Shown one piece after another: positions 27,810-38,209 of a stretch of DNA of 64,000 nt (positions are counted from its first letter, which is position 1; every line of letters begins with the position of its first letter). The position numbers and the translations under genes were made by a program. Source of the DNA: Flavobacterium denitrificans DSM 15936 (GTDB lineage: Bacteria > Bacteroidota > Bacteroidia > Flavobacteriales > Flavobacteriaceae). Below the pieces are notes generated by a model. That model saw only the letters and a program-made list of their open reading frames with translations, did not search any database and was not told the DNA's origin. The stretch is from positions 62,001-126,000 of the forward strand of contig NZ_KE384377.1 in the NCBI RefSeq assembly GCF_000425445.1, in the 5' to 3' direction.

Positions 27810-28742
27810 TTATGATGTTGCTAAAGGATTTCTTTGTGCTCTAATGATAAAGAAAAGACCAATTATAATAAAAGGTATGCTTAGCCATTGTCCGGTTGAG
27901 AAATAGCCTAATTCGCTTTCAAAACCACCTTGGCTCTCTTTTACAAATTCAACTATAAAGCGTACAACAAACAAAAGGACTAAGAATAACCCAAAAAGGT
28001 AGCCTGATTTAAGTCTTGCGTTTGTTTTCCAATATAAGAAGTATAAAATTGCAAATACAAAGATGTAGCAAAATGCTTCGTAAAGTTGTGTTGGATGTTT
28101 TGCAGGAACTTTTGCTAAAATATCTGCAAATTGTGGGTTGTGGGCAATTGCGTTGTAAGCTTCTTTTGGGTCAGCAATTCCTGTGCTTTGAACTGCTTCG
28201 TTTTTGCTGATTGAATCGTGTAAAAAACGAATTCCGAAAGCAGATTTTGTTTCATGTCCGATAATTTCAGAGTTGAAAAAGTTTCCTAAACGAACAAAAA
28301 TAGCACCGCTTGCGACTGGAATGACAACACGGTCTAAAATCCATAATAACGGGCGTTTTAGAATCATTTTGCTATAAAAATACATTGCTACGATTATTGA
28401 AATCGCTGCGCCATGACTTGCTAATCCTTGGTATCCTGTAAACTCGAATTTTGGTTCAAATCTGAAAGGAAGAATGATTTCAAGCAAGTGGTTCCTGAAA
28501 TATTCCCAATCATAAAAGAAAACATGACCTAAACGTGCGCCGGCTAAAGTTGCTAATACGGTCCAAACAAATAAAGAATCTAATTTGTCAAGTGACTCAT
28601 TTTCGCGCTCGAAAATCTTTTTCATCAGGTACCATCCTAAGCCAAAAGCGATTACGAACATTAAACTGTAATAACGAATCATAAAAAATCCTAAATTGAT
28701 TCCTTCCGAAGGATTCCAAACCATGTTTAAGGCGTGTGTCAT
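27810..28742 (-). CDS. lgt: Prolipoprotein diacylglyceryl transferase
   Basis: The protein has 310 residues and about seven membrane segments. It contains the essential GLASHGAAI segment with H110, RLGNFFNSEIIG (the Lgt signature) and PTQLYEA. Lgt transfers diacylglycerol from phosphatidylglycerol to the lipobox cysteine of preprolipoproteins in the inner membrane. This is the first step in making lipoproteins such as those at 41444 and 56155. It is the last gene of the leftward cysS-yidD-lgt run, 66 bases after yidD, and ends at a strong terminator. Confidence 0.94.
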   Translation of the reverse strand: MTHALNMVWNPSEGINLGFFMIRYYSLMFVIAFGLGWYLMKKIFERENESLDKLDSLFVWTVLATLAGARLGHVFFYDWEYFRNHLLEIILPFRFEPKFEFTGYQGLASHGAAISIIVAMYFYSKMILKRPLLWILDRVVIPVASGAIFVRLGNFFNSEIIGHETKSAFGIRFLHDSISKNEAVQSTGIADPKEAYNAIAHNPQFADILAKVPAKHPTQLYEAFCYIFVFAILYFLYWKTNARLKSGYLFGLFLVLLFVVRFIVEFVKESQGGFESELGYFSTGQWLSIPFIIIGLFFIIRAQRNPLATS

Positions 28743-28808
28743 GTAATATTGTGTTTTTTATTAATTGTAAAAATAAATATTTAAAGCAGAGTTCGTCTTT
28801 ATAAAAAG

Positions 28809-29048
28809 TTAATGTTTGTGTGAACATTTCTTTTCCGGGACTGGGTCGTAGCCTGTTCTTCCCCAGGGATGACAGCTCAAAATACGTTTCATTCCGAGAT
28901 ATCCTCCATAAAACAATCCATGTTTTTGAAGTGCTTCAATCATGTAGCTTGAACAGGTTGGCTCAAATCGGCAAGACGCTGGAGTGAACGGCGAAATGGC
29001 GTTTTGATAAAAGCGCACTAATAAAACAAATGGAGTGATAGCTTTCAT
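28809..29048 (-). CDS. yidD: Membrane protein insertion efficiency factor YidD
   Basis: The protein has 79 residues and carries the whole YidD pattern: [20 protein letters not shown], with C26 and C32, then [12 protein letters not shown] and the closing [13 protein letters not shown]. YidD is a small, membrane-associated basic protein that helps YidC insert proteins into the inner membrane. The gene lies 21 bases after cysS and 66 bases before lgt on the same strand, so it is very likely part of that operon. Confidence 0.93.
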   Translation of the reverse strand: MKAITPFVLLVRFYQNAISPFTPASCRFEPTCSSYMIEALQKHGLFYGGYLGMKRILSCHPWGRTGYDPVPEKKCSHKH

Positions 29049-29069
29049 GGTTTTTATGAAATGACTTTT

Positions 29070-30548
<1,479 letters not shown>

Positions 30549-30560
30549 ATTAAGTTTATT

Positions 30561-30593
30561 GTTTAATCGTTTAACTGTTGATTTGTTTAATCG
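30561..30593. repeat. GTTTAATCGTTTAAC-type intergenic repeat, copy A
   Basis: The segment GTTTAATCGTTTAACTGTTG is followed by ATTTGTTTAATCG. It is related to segments at 30981-31042, 42540-42572 and 42650-42682. It lies on one side of the four-helix-bundle gene, with copy B on the other. Confidence 0.65.
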
Positions 30594-30604
30594 TGTGAAA
30601 CGCT

Positions 30605-30970
30605 TTATTCTTTTGAAAGATAATATTTTTTTAGATTATTAATCTGATTACAGATTTTTTCAAGTTTTTCACGACAATGAGCATATTCTTGTTCAGAAAT
30701 ATATTTTAAATCTTTTGAAAGGATTAAATGATTTAATGTTTCCATTGCTGATGAATATGACATCGTTAAAAAATGAGCCTTATCTTTATTTGAGTTTCTT
30801 GATGTTCCCTCGGCGATGTTTGTTGCAATTGAGGAAGAACTTCTTTTTATTTGAGAAGTCATTCCGAACAATTCGTTAGAAGGAAATGAAGTAGTTAATT
30901 TATAAATTTCTAAAATAAGCATTCTTGCATTTTGCCAAACTTCTAATTTTTCAAACGAGAAAACATACAT
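30605..30970 (-). CDS. Four-helix bundle protein (23S rRNA intervening-sequence type)
   Basis: The protein has 121 residues and the full family pattern: [15 protein letters not shown] at the N-terminus, [23 protein letters not shown] in the middle and a charged C-terminal helix. Relatives were first noted inside intervening sequences of 23S rRNA genes and are now found scattered in Bacteroidota chromosomes. Their function is unknown and they may bind RNA. The gene sits between folE and cysS and is flanked on both sides by copies of a GTTTAATCG-type repeat, so it looks like a small mobile or transmitted unit placed in an otherwise compact operon. Confidence 0.9.
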   Translation of the reverse strand: MYVFSFEKLEVWQNARMLILEIYKLTTSFPSNELFGMTSQIKRSSSSIATNIAEGTSRNSNKDKAHFLTMSYSSAMETLNHLILSKDLKYISEQEYAHCREKLEKICNQINNLKKYYLSKE

Positions 30971-30980
30971 GTTTTTTGTG

Positions 30981-31042
30981 GTTTAATCGTTTAACCGTTT
31001 ATTTGTTTTCGATTAAACGATTCAACAAATAAACGATTAACC
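30981..31042. repeat. GTTTAATCGTTTAACCG repeat pair forming a hairpin, copy B
   Basis: A rightward unit at 30981-31008 is followed at once by an inverted unit at 31010-31042. The ends (GGTTTAATCGTTTA and TAAACGATTAACC) can pair, giving a long imperfect hairpin. It lies between the folE stop and the four-helix-bundle gene start, and could also terminate the folE message. Confidence 0.65.
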
Positions 31043-31048
31043 AAATAT

Positions 31049-31720
31049 TTAGAATTGAGTTTCTAGTTTAATATAATCAAGAAATTCTCTTTTCGTTTGA
31101 GCGTCTTTGAATTTTCCACCGAATTCAGAAGTTACAGTACTGCTTTCGATATCTTTAATTCCGCGTGAGTTTACGCAAAGGTGTTTTGCATCGATAACAC
31201 AAGCCACATCTTCTGTTCCTAAAGCTTTTTGAAGTTCTTGAACAATCTGCATTGTCAAACGCTCTTGAACTTGAGGTCTTTTAGCATAATATTCAACAAT
31301 ACGGTTCATTTTTGATAAGCCAATTACTCTTCCACTTGAGATGTAAGCTACGTGAGCACGCCCAATAATTGGTAGCAAATGGTGTTCGCAAGTAGAATAA
31401 ACTGTGATGTTTTTCTCTACGAGCATTTCTCCATATTTGTAATTATTGTCAAAAGTTGAGGCTTTAGGTTGTTTTGAAGGATTTAAACCACCAAAAATCT
31501 CCTTTACAAACATTTTAGCAACTCGGTTTGGAGTTCCTTTGATGCTGTCATCTGTCAAATCCATTCCAAGAGTCTGCAGAATGTTTTCAACATCTTTTTT
31601 AATTTTTTCTATTTTTTCGTCATCAGTTAAGTCAAATGCATCTGCTCTTAAAGGGTTTTTTGCATTACTGCTGAAATGACTGTCACCTATTTCGTCTAAA
31701 AAATCGTCGTTGTTTATCAT
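31049..31720 (-). CDS. folE: GTP cyclohydrolase I
   Basis: The protein has 223 residues. The zinc ligands expected for FolE are in place: C111 and H114 in STCEHHLLPI and C182 in KHLCVNSRGI. GRVIGLSKMNRIVEYYAKRPQVQERLT carries the GTP-binding and core residues. The enzyme converts GTP to dihydroneopterin triphosphate, the first step of folate and tetrahydrobiopterin synthesis, as a cytosolic decamer. The N-terminal 30 residues are acidic and variable, as is normal. It lies upstream of the four-helix-bundle gene and cysS on the same strand. Confidence 0.95.
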   Translation of the reverse strand: MINNDDFLDEIGDSHFSSNAKNPLRADAFDLTDDEKIEKIKKDVENILQTLGMDLTDDSIKGTPNRVAKMFVKEIFGGLNPSKQPKASTFDNNYKYGEMLVEKNITVYSTCEHHLLPIIGRAHVAYISSGRVIGLSKMNRIVEYYAKRPQVQERLTMQIVQELQKALGTEDVACVIDAKHLCVNSRGIKDIESSTVTSEFGGKFKDAQTKREFLDYIKLETQF

Positions 31721-31865
31721 TAAAAACTACTATTATAATGGGTATATCTTTTTAAGGCGGTAAAGATAATTAATAAAAAGCAAACCTTTTCTATCGTTAT
31801 TACTATTTAATTAGTCCTTTTTTAGATATGGTTTAAATTGCAGATGCTCGATTCGAGTTTTTATA

Positions 31866-32627
31866 TTAATTAAAAAAAGTGGAGTAGGTCTTTATGAAAT
31901 CAATTGAAAAATCGGCAAAAGCAAATTTATGCGAATCTGTGTTCTCTCCCGGAAGGAATTTTTTTGCAGATTGATATTTTGATATTTCGCTTTCAGGTTT
32001 TGTAAAGCCATAATTGTATGCCGTTGCGTAAAATCGAATTTTTTCATCAGTACTTTTAAAATCAATATTTTGATATTTGTATTCAGCAACAAACCAAAAT
32101 ACTTTTAGATATCGCAATTGCCATTGAAATTTTTCCAGACGGTTTATTCTTTCTTTTCGAATTTCAGTTTCATTTTCATTTTCCTTTTGAATAACAATCC
32201 AACGATAAGGCTTCAAGCTTTCAGTGTTGGCAACGTAATTTTCGAGATTTTCTAAGAATGAAGGTTTCATCTGAAAGTAACCCGTTGAAAAATCAGATGC
32301 TTCTTTTCCTTTATTTGCATATAAAATTCTGTTCGAAGAGGTTTCAAGATAGTCAGAATAAGAGTCGTATCTTAAGATTTCTGGAAAAGCAATAGAAAGA
32401 ATTTGCGCTTTTTCGGTGTTATGGAGTTCGATGTCTATAATTTTCTTTTGCTTTTTTAATAATGAAAAAGCATGGTTGATTTCTTTTCGATAATATTGCA
32501 CGCCTTCCTTTTGAAGATTGCGAAAATCTTCGTTTTTAATAGCATTTTTTGTCTCCGGGCTAGAGACATTAGGAGCAAATGATGCTAAAAGTAGAATGAA
32601 AAATGATATTACTATTAACTTATTCAT
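31866..32627 (-). CDS. Secreted protein with a lysozyme/transglycosylase-like segment, otherwise uncharacterised
   Basis: The protein has 253 residues and a signal peptide (MNKLIVISFFILLLASFAP). The central part, with AFPEILRY (E83) followed about 30 residues later by DFSTGYFQMKPSF (113-124), recalls the catalytic Glu and the G-x-x-QM/Q segment of lysozyme-fold transglycosylases. The C-terminal YATAYNYGF also fits such folds. If correct, it cleaves or binds peptidoglycan in the periplasm. The match is a pattern judgement without a search, and activity is unproven. No functional partner lies nearby. A long stem in the gap to the aminotransferase gene separates the two. Confidence 0.45.
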   Translation of the reverse strand: MNKLIVISFFILLLASFAPNVSSPETKNAIKNEDFRNLQKEGVQYYRKEINHAFSLLKKQKKIIDIELHNTEKAQILSIAFPEILRYDSYSDYLETSSNRILYANKGKEASDFSTGYFQMKPSFLENLENYVANTESLKPYRWIVIQKENENETEIRKERINRLEKFQWQLRYLKVFWFVAEYKYQNIDFKSTDEKIRFYATAYNYGFTKPESEISKYQSAKKFLPGENTDSHKFAFADFSIDFIKTYSTFFN

Positions 32628-32774
32628 GTTAAAAGCTTTTAAATCAATAGCTAAATTACTAACAACTGTATAATATTGCGATCATTTTTGAGGTTATTTT
32701 CAGAAAACTAAACATAAAAAAAAATCTGTTTCAACTTAAGTCAAAACAGATTTTTTGAATATTTTGTATGTTTT

Positions 32775-33971
32775 TTATCGTTTATTATAAACTAAAAGGG
32801 CTTCTTTTAAAATATTTACTGCTGTAATCAAGTCTTTTTTGTTTAAAACATAAGCAATTCGAACTTGATTCAATCCCATTCCAGGTGTTGAATAAAATCC
32901 TTTTGCAGGAGCAACCATTACAGTTTCTCCATTTAAATCATAACTTTCTAAAAGCCATTGCGCAAAATCATCTGAATTTTCAATTGGCAATTGTGCTATG
33001 CAATAAAATGCACCTTTTGGTTTAGTAACAATTACGCCTTCAATTTTGTTTAATTCAGCAATCAAAGTGTCTCGACGTTCTTTGTATTCGGCAATTACTT
33101 CGTCAAAATAACTTTGAGGTGTGTCTATTGCGGCTTCACAAGCAATTTGTTCAATAGTTGGAGGACTCAAACGAGCCTGCGCAAATTTCATTACTGTTGC
33201 CAGAACATCTTTGTTCTTGGTTACTAGACATCCAATTCTAGCGCCACACATACTGTAGCGTTTTGAAACAGAATCAACCATAATCACGTTTTGTTGCACA
33301 TCTTCTAAATTCATTACTGAAAAATGTACATCAACGCCATCATATAAAAATTCGCGATAAACTTCATCAGCAATTAAATACAAATCGTGCTTTTTGATTA
33401 AGCTGGCTAATTGTTTAATTTCTGCTTCAGAATATAAATATCCAGTCGGATTTCCAGGGTTGCAAATCAGAATGGCTTTTGTTTTAGGTGTAATTAACTT
33501 TTCGACTTCTTCAATACTGGGCAAAGCAAAAGCAGTTTCAATTGTAGAAACAAGTGGAACTACAGTTGCGCTCGTAGATGATGCAAATGCATGGTAGTTA
33601 GCATAAAAAGGCTCCGGGATAATGATTTCGTCTCCAGGATCTGTAATTGTGGCCAGCGCAAATAGTAAGGCTTCAGAACCACCAGTTGTTACAATGATGT
33701 CTTCTGTGTTAACGTTTACATTTTGGCGCTGGTAAAAGTTTGCTAATTTTTTTCTATAGCTTTCATATCCGGCAGACGGACTGTATTCTATAAGTGTCAA
33801 ATCAATATTTTTTACCGCCTCGATGGCCACTTCGGGTGTTTTGATATCCGGTTGACCAATGTTTAAATGATACACTTTGTGTCCTTTTTTCTTTGCTAAA
33901 TCAGCAAAAGGAGCCAGCTTGCGTATCGGTGATTCAGGCATGTTTCTGCCTTTGTGTGAAATTGTTGGCAT
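32775..33971 (-). CDS. Class I/II pyridoxal-phosphate aminotransferase (aspartate aminotransferase-like)
   Basis: The protein has 398 residues. It starts MPTISHKGRNMPESPIRKL and shows the fold-type I landmarks: LNIGQPDIKTP, the glycine-rich TTGGSEALLFAL that holds the cofactor phosphate, NPGNPTGYLY, DEVYREF, and the PLP lysine near residue 236 in SVSKRYSMCGARIG. It probably moves an amino group between an amino acid and 2-oxoglutarate in the cytosol. The exact substrate is not decided by these motifs, so no symbol is given. Confidence 0.9.
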   Translation of the reverse strand: MPTISHKGRNMPESPIRKLAPFADLAKKKGHKVYHLNIGQPDIKTPEVAIEAVKNIDLTLIEYSPSAGYESYRKKLANFYQRQNVNVNTEDIIVTTGGSEALLFALATITDPGDEIIIPEPFYANYHAFASSTSATVVPLVSTIETAFALPSIEEVEKLITPKTKAILICNPGNPTGYLYSEAEIKQLASLIKKHDLYLIADEVYREFLYDGVDVHFSVMNLEDVQQNVIMVDSVSKRYSMCGARIGCLVTKNKDVLATVMKFAQARLSPPTIEQIACEAAIDTPQSYFDEVIAEYKERRDTLIAELNKIEGVIVTKPKGAFYCIAQLPIENSDDFAQWLLESYDLNGETVMVAPAKGFYSTPGMGLNQVRIAYVLNKKDLITAVNILKEALLVYNKR

Positions 33972-34094
33972 GAGTATAAATTATTGAAGTGCAAATTTGC
34001 ATTTTTTTTTCGAATTTAACGTAAACATTATGAGGTGTTATGGAAATGTAACAATTATCAATATTTTTATTAATTTTATATTAAAATATTATCA

Positions 34095-35420
34095 ATGAAA
34101 AAATATTTCATGTTGTTTTTTGGGCTTTTGGCATCTTTCAATCTCTACCCTCAAGACGATTTTTTGATTCATAGCCACAGTCGTAAGCTTACCATTCCAT
34201 TTAAATTGATAAATAATCTCATATTTATTCCGATAAAAGTAAACGGCGTGGAATTGAATTTCTTATTAGACTCGGGTGTTGAAGAAACAATTTTATTCAG
34301 CATGGAAGAGAAAAAAGAAGTCAGTTTTAATAACGTTGTCAAAATCAAACTTAGAGGACTAGGAAGCGAAGAAGAGATCGAAGGCCTAAAATCAACAAAC
34401 AATATAATGGAGACTCATGGCTTGCAATCAAATAACCATTTGGTTTATATAATATTGGATCAGAATTTTAATTTATCGTCACACATTGGAATTCCTGTAA
34501 ACGGCATAATAGGCTATAAGTTTTTTAAGAACAATTTAGTTGAAATAAATTATACAAAGAAGAAAATCTACATTTATCCAAATACTGAAGAAATTAAAGA
34601 AAAACTGGACAAGAAATTCAAATCGGTTCCAATTTCGATCGAAAGATCAAAGCCTTATATTACTACAACCGCAGTGGTTGACAGTATCCAAATTTCTGCA
34701 AAATTATTAATTGATATTGGAAACAGTGATGCCTTTTGGATTTTTGAGAATAACAAAATTAAATTGCCGAAGAAAAATTTTCCAGATTTTTTAGGAAAGG
34801 GTTTTAGCGGTGATATTGAAGGACATCGCGCAAAAATTGCCAAGTTTTCAGTAGATGAATTTGATTTTAAAAACCCAATTGTTGCGTTTCCTGATTCAAG
34901 TTCGATACGGAATGTAAAAATGGTTCCGGGGAGAATTGGCTCAATTGGAGGTGAAGTTTTGAAACGCTTTACACTTGTTTTGGATTATGCTGACCAAAAA
35001 ATGTATCTGAAAAAAAACAACAAATTTTCAGAACCTTTCACCTATAACAAAAGCGGAATCACGGTGCAGCATAACGGCTTGCAATGGGTTCAGGAGACTG
35101 TTCATTTAGAGACTGTTCAGGTTGCAAACTCTATGTCTGACGTAGGTTATGATGCGAAAAAAAATGATAATTTCAAGTATAAGTTTTCATTAAAACCGGT
35201 TTACGAAATTGTGAATATCAGAAAAAAATCGGCGGCAGAAAAGTGCGGTTTGAGAAAAGGAGATATTATTGTCAGTATTAATAATGCATTGCCCTATAAA
35301 TATTCATTACAACAAATAAATAGCCTTTTAAAATCAGAAGATGATGTTTGGATTTCTTTAGAAATCGAAAGGGATTCAGTTATTTTAAAATTCAGATTTA
35401 AACTCGAAGATGAGTTGTGA
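34095..35420 (+). CDS. Secreted retropepsin-like aspartyl protease with PDZ domain
   Basis: The protein has 441 residues with a signal peptide (MKKYFMLFFGLLASFNLYPQ). Two aspartyl-protease-like half-sites are visible: FLLDSGVEE with D59-S60-G61, and LLIDIGNSD near residue 208. Both differ from the strict D-T/S-G in places, the second being D-I-G. GIIGYKFF lies between them. The C-terminal 90 residues form a PDZ domain (KKSAAEKCGLRKGDIIVSINN). The usual reading is a periplasmic or outer-membrane-facing protease. The D-I-G second site raises doubt about activity if both halves are needed in one chain. The neighbouring genes do not suggest a substrate. Confidence 0.75.
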   Translation: MKKYFMLFFGLLASFNLYPQDDFLIHSHSRKLTIPFKLINNLIFIPIKVNGVELNFLLDSGVEETILFSMEEKKEVSFNNVVKIKLRGLGSEEEIEGLKSTNNIMETHGLQSNNHLVYIILDQNFNLSSHIGIPVNGIIGYKFFKNNLVEINYTKKKIYIYPNTEEIKEKLDKKFKSVPISIERSKPYITTTAVVDSIQISAKLLIDIGNSDAFWIFENNKIKLPKKNFPDFLGKGFSGDIEGHRAKIAKFSVDEFDFKNPIVAFPDSSSIRNVKMVPGRIGSIGGEVLKRFTLVLDYADQKMYLKKNNKFSEPFTYNKSGITVQHNGLQWVQETVHLETVQVANSMSDVGYDAKKNDNFKYKFSLKPVYEIVNIRKKSAAEKCGLRKGDIIVSINNALPYKYSLQQINSLLKSEDDVWISLEIERDSVILKFRFKLEDEL

Positions 35421-35547
35421 AAGTGGGAATTAACATTTTTTAAAGAGTTTTTATGAAATTGATATTTTGTGAAAAAACAATTGTTAAATTGTTTTTTTTA
35501 TTCGACCCCCACTATAATTTTAGTAAGTTTACGCAAAATATAAATTT

Positions 35548-38178
35548 ATGGCAAAAAAATACATTAATTTCTTACGAATTACTTTAATTTTTGTTTTTTT
35601 ATCCTTTTTTCCAAATACAATTTATTCGCAGTGCGCAGGCGAAGATGGAACTTTAACAGTTTGCGATATTCCTAATGTAAGTAGTCAAGCAATTGACTTA
35701 AATAATTATTTGACAGGTTCTCCTCTTAGTGGTGGAACGTGGACAGATACTGATGGTTCTGGAGGGTTGGATTCTGATACCGGAATTTTGAATGCGCAGC
35801 AAATTCGTCGTAGTGGTATTTTTCGTTATACTTATACCGTTGACGGAATAGGGCTTTGCCCAGATAACACTGCTGTTGTTACAGTTACGATTGGTGGATA
35901 TTCAGGGGTGACTTCTCCAAATGTATCTGTCTGCAGTGCAATTGGCGAGTTTAATCTTTTTTCTGCTTTTAATGGATTGTACTTAAGTCCACATTCTAAC
36001 GGACAATGGCATAATGATACTACAAATCAAAATGTAAGACCAGTTGTTAATGTGACAGACATGCAAGGAACTTATCAGTACACCTATACCATGCCTGCAA
36101 TAGGAACTTGTCCTGCTATGTCATCAACTGCGGTTGTTACAATTTTTAAAGCTCCAGAATCTGGGACTGCCGAAATTTTAAAATTATGCGCTAGTGATGG
36201 ATTGTCAGCTTATACTGATTATGATTTGTTCAACTCAATTTCAGGTCAAGATCCAGGAGGAACTTGGTCTGAGGTTAGTAATACTGGCGAATTGACTTTT
36301 GCAGGAGATCATTCTGTAAATATTCAAAGAGTTTATAATAATCGCGGACCAGGTAACTATTATTATAGATATACTGTAAAATCTACAAATCCAATTTGTT
36401 CTGATGAAGAAACGACGGTTAGAATAGCATTAGAGCAAAAACTTGATTTTACAGGTGCCAAAGTGAAAATTGATGCCAATAATATATGTGAAACAGAAAT
36501 ACCTACAGCAACTTATACGGCAACTATCACAAAAGGACCAGCGACGATTCCAAATGGAGATTATTATGTTTCGTTTACTGTTTCTGGGCCAAATGGCGGA
36601 AGCGAAACGCTGCCGGCAAATTTTATAAATGGTATTTTAGTTTTTCCTTTAAAATCAGATTATTTCCAACAAGTAGGTAGTTATACGGTAAGAATTACAA
36701 ATATTTATGGTGCCAATAGTTTAAGAGCATGTCAAAACATTATTGGTAATCTTTCGGAGGCTGTTAATATCTATCCAATACCCGATTTAGCAGGCGCAAA
36801 AATAGAACCTATAAGTGCTTGTCAAAATACAATTGCAGAAGCGAAAATTTCTGATGCGGTAAAAATTGTCGATGGAACTTATACTTTACTTTACAATATT
36901 TCTGGAGCCAATAATGCATCTTCTCAAACAGCTACTGCAACTTTTGTTGGAGGAAATGCTACATTTGATATTCCTGCAATTTTGAATTCCCAAAGCGGAA
37001 GTGGTGCAATCAAAATAGTGAAGATCACACATGATATTTCTGGTTGTACAAATTCTGCTGATGTACAAGGCAATATAATTGTAAATCCTTTGCCCAATAT
37101 TACAAATTTAAGAGTTCAAGTTGCAACAGTTTGTTTCGGATCAGCTGTAACTGCTTCAGTTTCGGGATTAGGAACTTTAACAGATGTTACATTGTCTTAT
37201 TCTCTTTCAAATAGTAATGTCGCTCCGGTGCAAACAGTTGCATTGTCTCCTGTAAGTGGTAATGCTAGTTTTGTGATTCCTGCTGCTTTACTTGCAAATA
37301 CAGGTTCGACCACAATTAAAATTGAGAATGTAAAAAACAATATTACCGGCTGTGACAGTCCGGTAACTTCGGTTTCTGCAGCGTTTTCAATAAATCCAAT
37401 TCCAAATGCTCCAATAGCAACAGATCAGACTTTTTGTAAGTCCGAAGGAGCTGTTATTGCGAATTTGGTGCCTAACGGATCGCAATTTAAATGGTACAAT
37501 TCACCAACTTTGACAACACCCCTTGCTAATACTTATGTTCTTAAAGATGAGACTTATTATGTTGCTGAAACTACTTTGTCATGTACTTCAGCGGCAACTA
37601 TGATCAAGGTTACTTTAAGAGATACTCCTGCGCCTGTACTAAATGCAGATGGACAAAATTTCTGTGGTTTAGATGCGCCAACAATTGCCAGTTTGTCAAA
37701 TAATACAGATGTTCCGTTGTCAGTAGTTTGGTATGATGCTCCAAAAGGTGGGGCTCTTTTGCCTCCTACAACGCTGTTGGTTGATAAAAAGAAATATTAT
37801 GGATTTGATTTTTCGATAGCTGAAAACTGTCTATCATATGATAATCTTGAAGTCACAGTATCGCTAACAGATTGTGAAACCGTACCACCTGATTTCTATA
37901 TTCCTGACGGATTTTCGCCAAATGGAGACGGCATAAATGATGTTTTTGTAATTCCGAACATCGACTTTTTATTCCCAGATTATATTATTGAAATTTTCAA
38001 TAGATACGGAAACGGAATGTATCGCGGCGGAAAAGACAAGCCAGGTTGGGATGGTATAAACTATGAAACACAAGGTATTAACCACGGAATAGCACCAAAT
38101 GGAGTTTATTTTTATGTTATCCATTTTAATAAAGGCGATAAGAAGCCTATACAAGGGCGCCTTTATTTAAATCGATAA
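35548..38178 (+). CDS. T9SS cargo protein with Ig-like repeats and type B sorting (gliding motility C-terminal) domain
   Basis: The protein has 876 residues with a signal peptide (cleavage near IYSQC). Several beta-rich, cysteine-containing Ig-like repeats follow. The last about 90 residues match the CHU/gliding-motility C-terminal domain: FYIPDGFSPNGDGINDVF, GWDG, APNGVYFYVI and GRLYLNR. That domain directs export through the type IX secretion system and attachment at the cell surface. The next gene encodes a PorP/SprF-like protein, which usually serves the adjacent type B cargo. The function of the body, perhaps adhesion, is inferred only from size and repeats. Confidence 0.88.
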   Translation: MAKKYINFLRITLIFVFLSFFPNTIYSQCAGEDGTLTVCDIPNVSSQAIDLNNYLTGSPLSGGTWTDTDGSGGLDSDTGILNAQQIRRSGIFRYTYTVDGIGLCPDNTAVVTVTIGGYSGVTSPNVSVCSAIGEFNLFSAFNGLYLSPHSNGQWHNDTTNQNVRPVVNVTDMQGTYQYTYTMPAIGTCPAMSSTAVVTIFKAPESGTAEILKLCASDGLSAYTDYDLFNSISGQDPGGTWSEVSNTGELTFAGDHSVNIQRVYNNRGPGNYYYRYTVKSTNPICSDEETTVRIALEQKLDFTGAKVKIDANNICETEIPTATYTATITKGPATIPNGDYYVSFTVSGPNGGSETLPANFINGILVFPLKSDYFQQVGSYTVRITNIYGANSLRACQNIIGNLSEAVNIYPIPDLAGAKIEPISACQNTIAEAKISDAVKIVDGTYTLLYNISGANNASSQTATATFVGGNATFDIPAILNSQSGSGAIKIVKITHDISGCTNSADVQGNIIVNPLPNITNLRVQVATVCFGSAVTASVSGLGTLTDVTLSYSLSNSNVAPVQTVALSPVSGNASFVIPAALLANTGSTTIKIENVKNNITGCDSPVTSVSAAFSINPIPNAPIATDQTFCKSEGAVIANLVPNGSQFKWYNSPTLTTPLANTYVLKDETYYVAETTLSCTSAATMIKVTLRDTPAPVLNADGQNFCGLDAPTIASLSNNTDVPLSVVWYDAPKGGALLPPTTLLVDKKKYYGFDFSIAENCLSYDNLEVTVSLTDCETVPPDFYIPDGFSPNGDGINDVFVIPNIDFLFPDYIIEIFNRYGNGMYRGGKDKPGWDGINYETQGINHGIAPNGVYFYVIHFNKGDKKPIQGRLYLNR

Positions 38179-38209
38179 TTCCGTTTTACATTATTTAATA
38201 TAATTTCAA

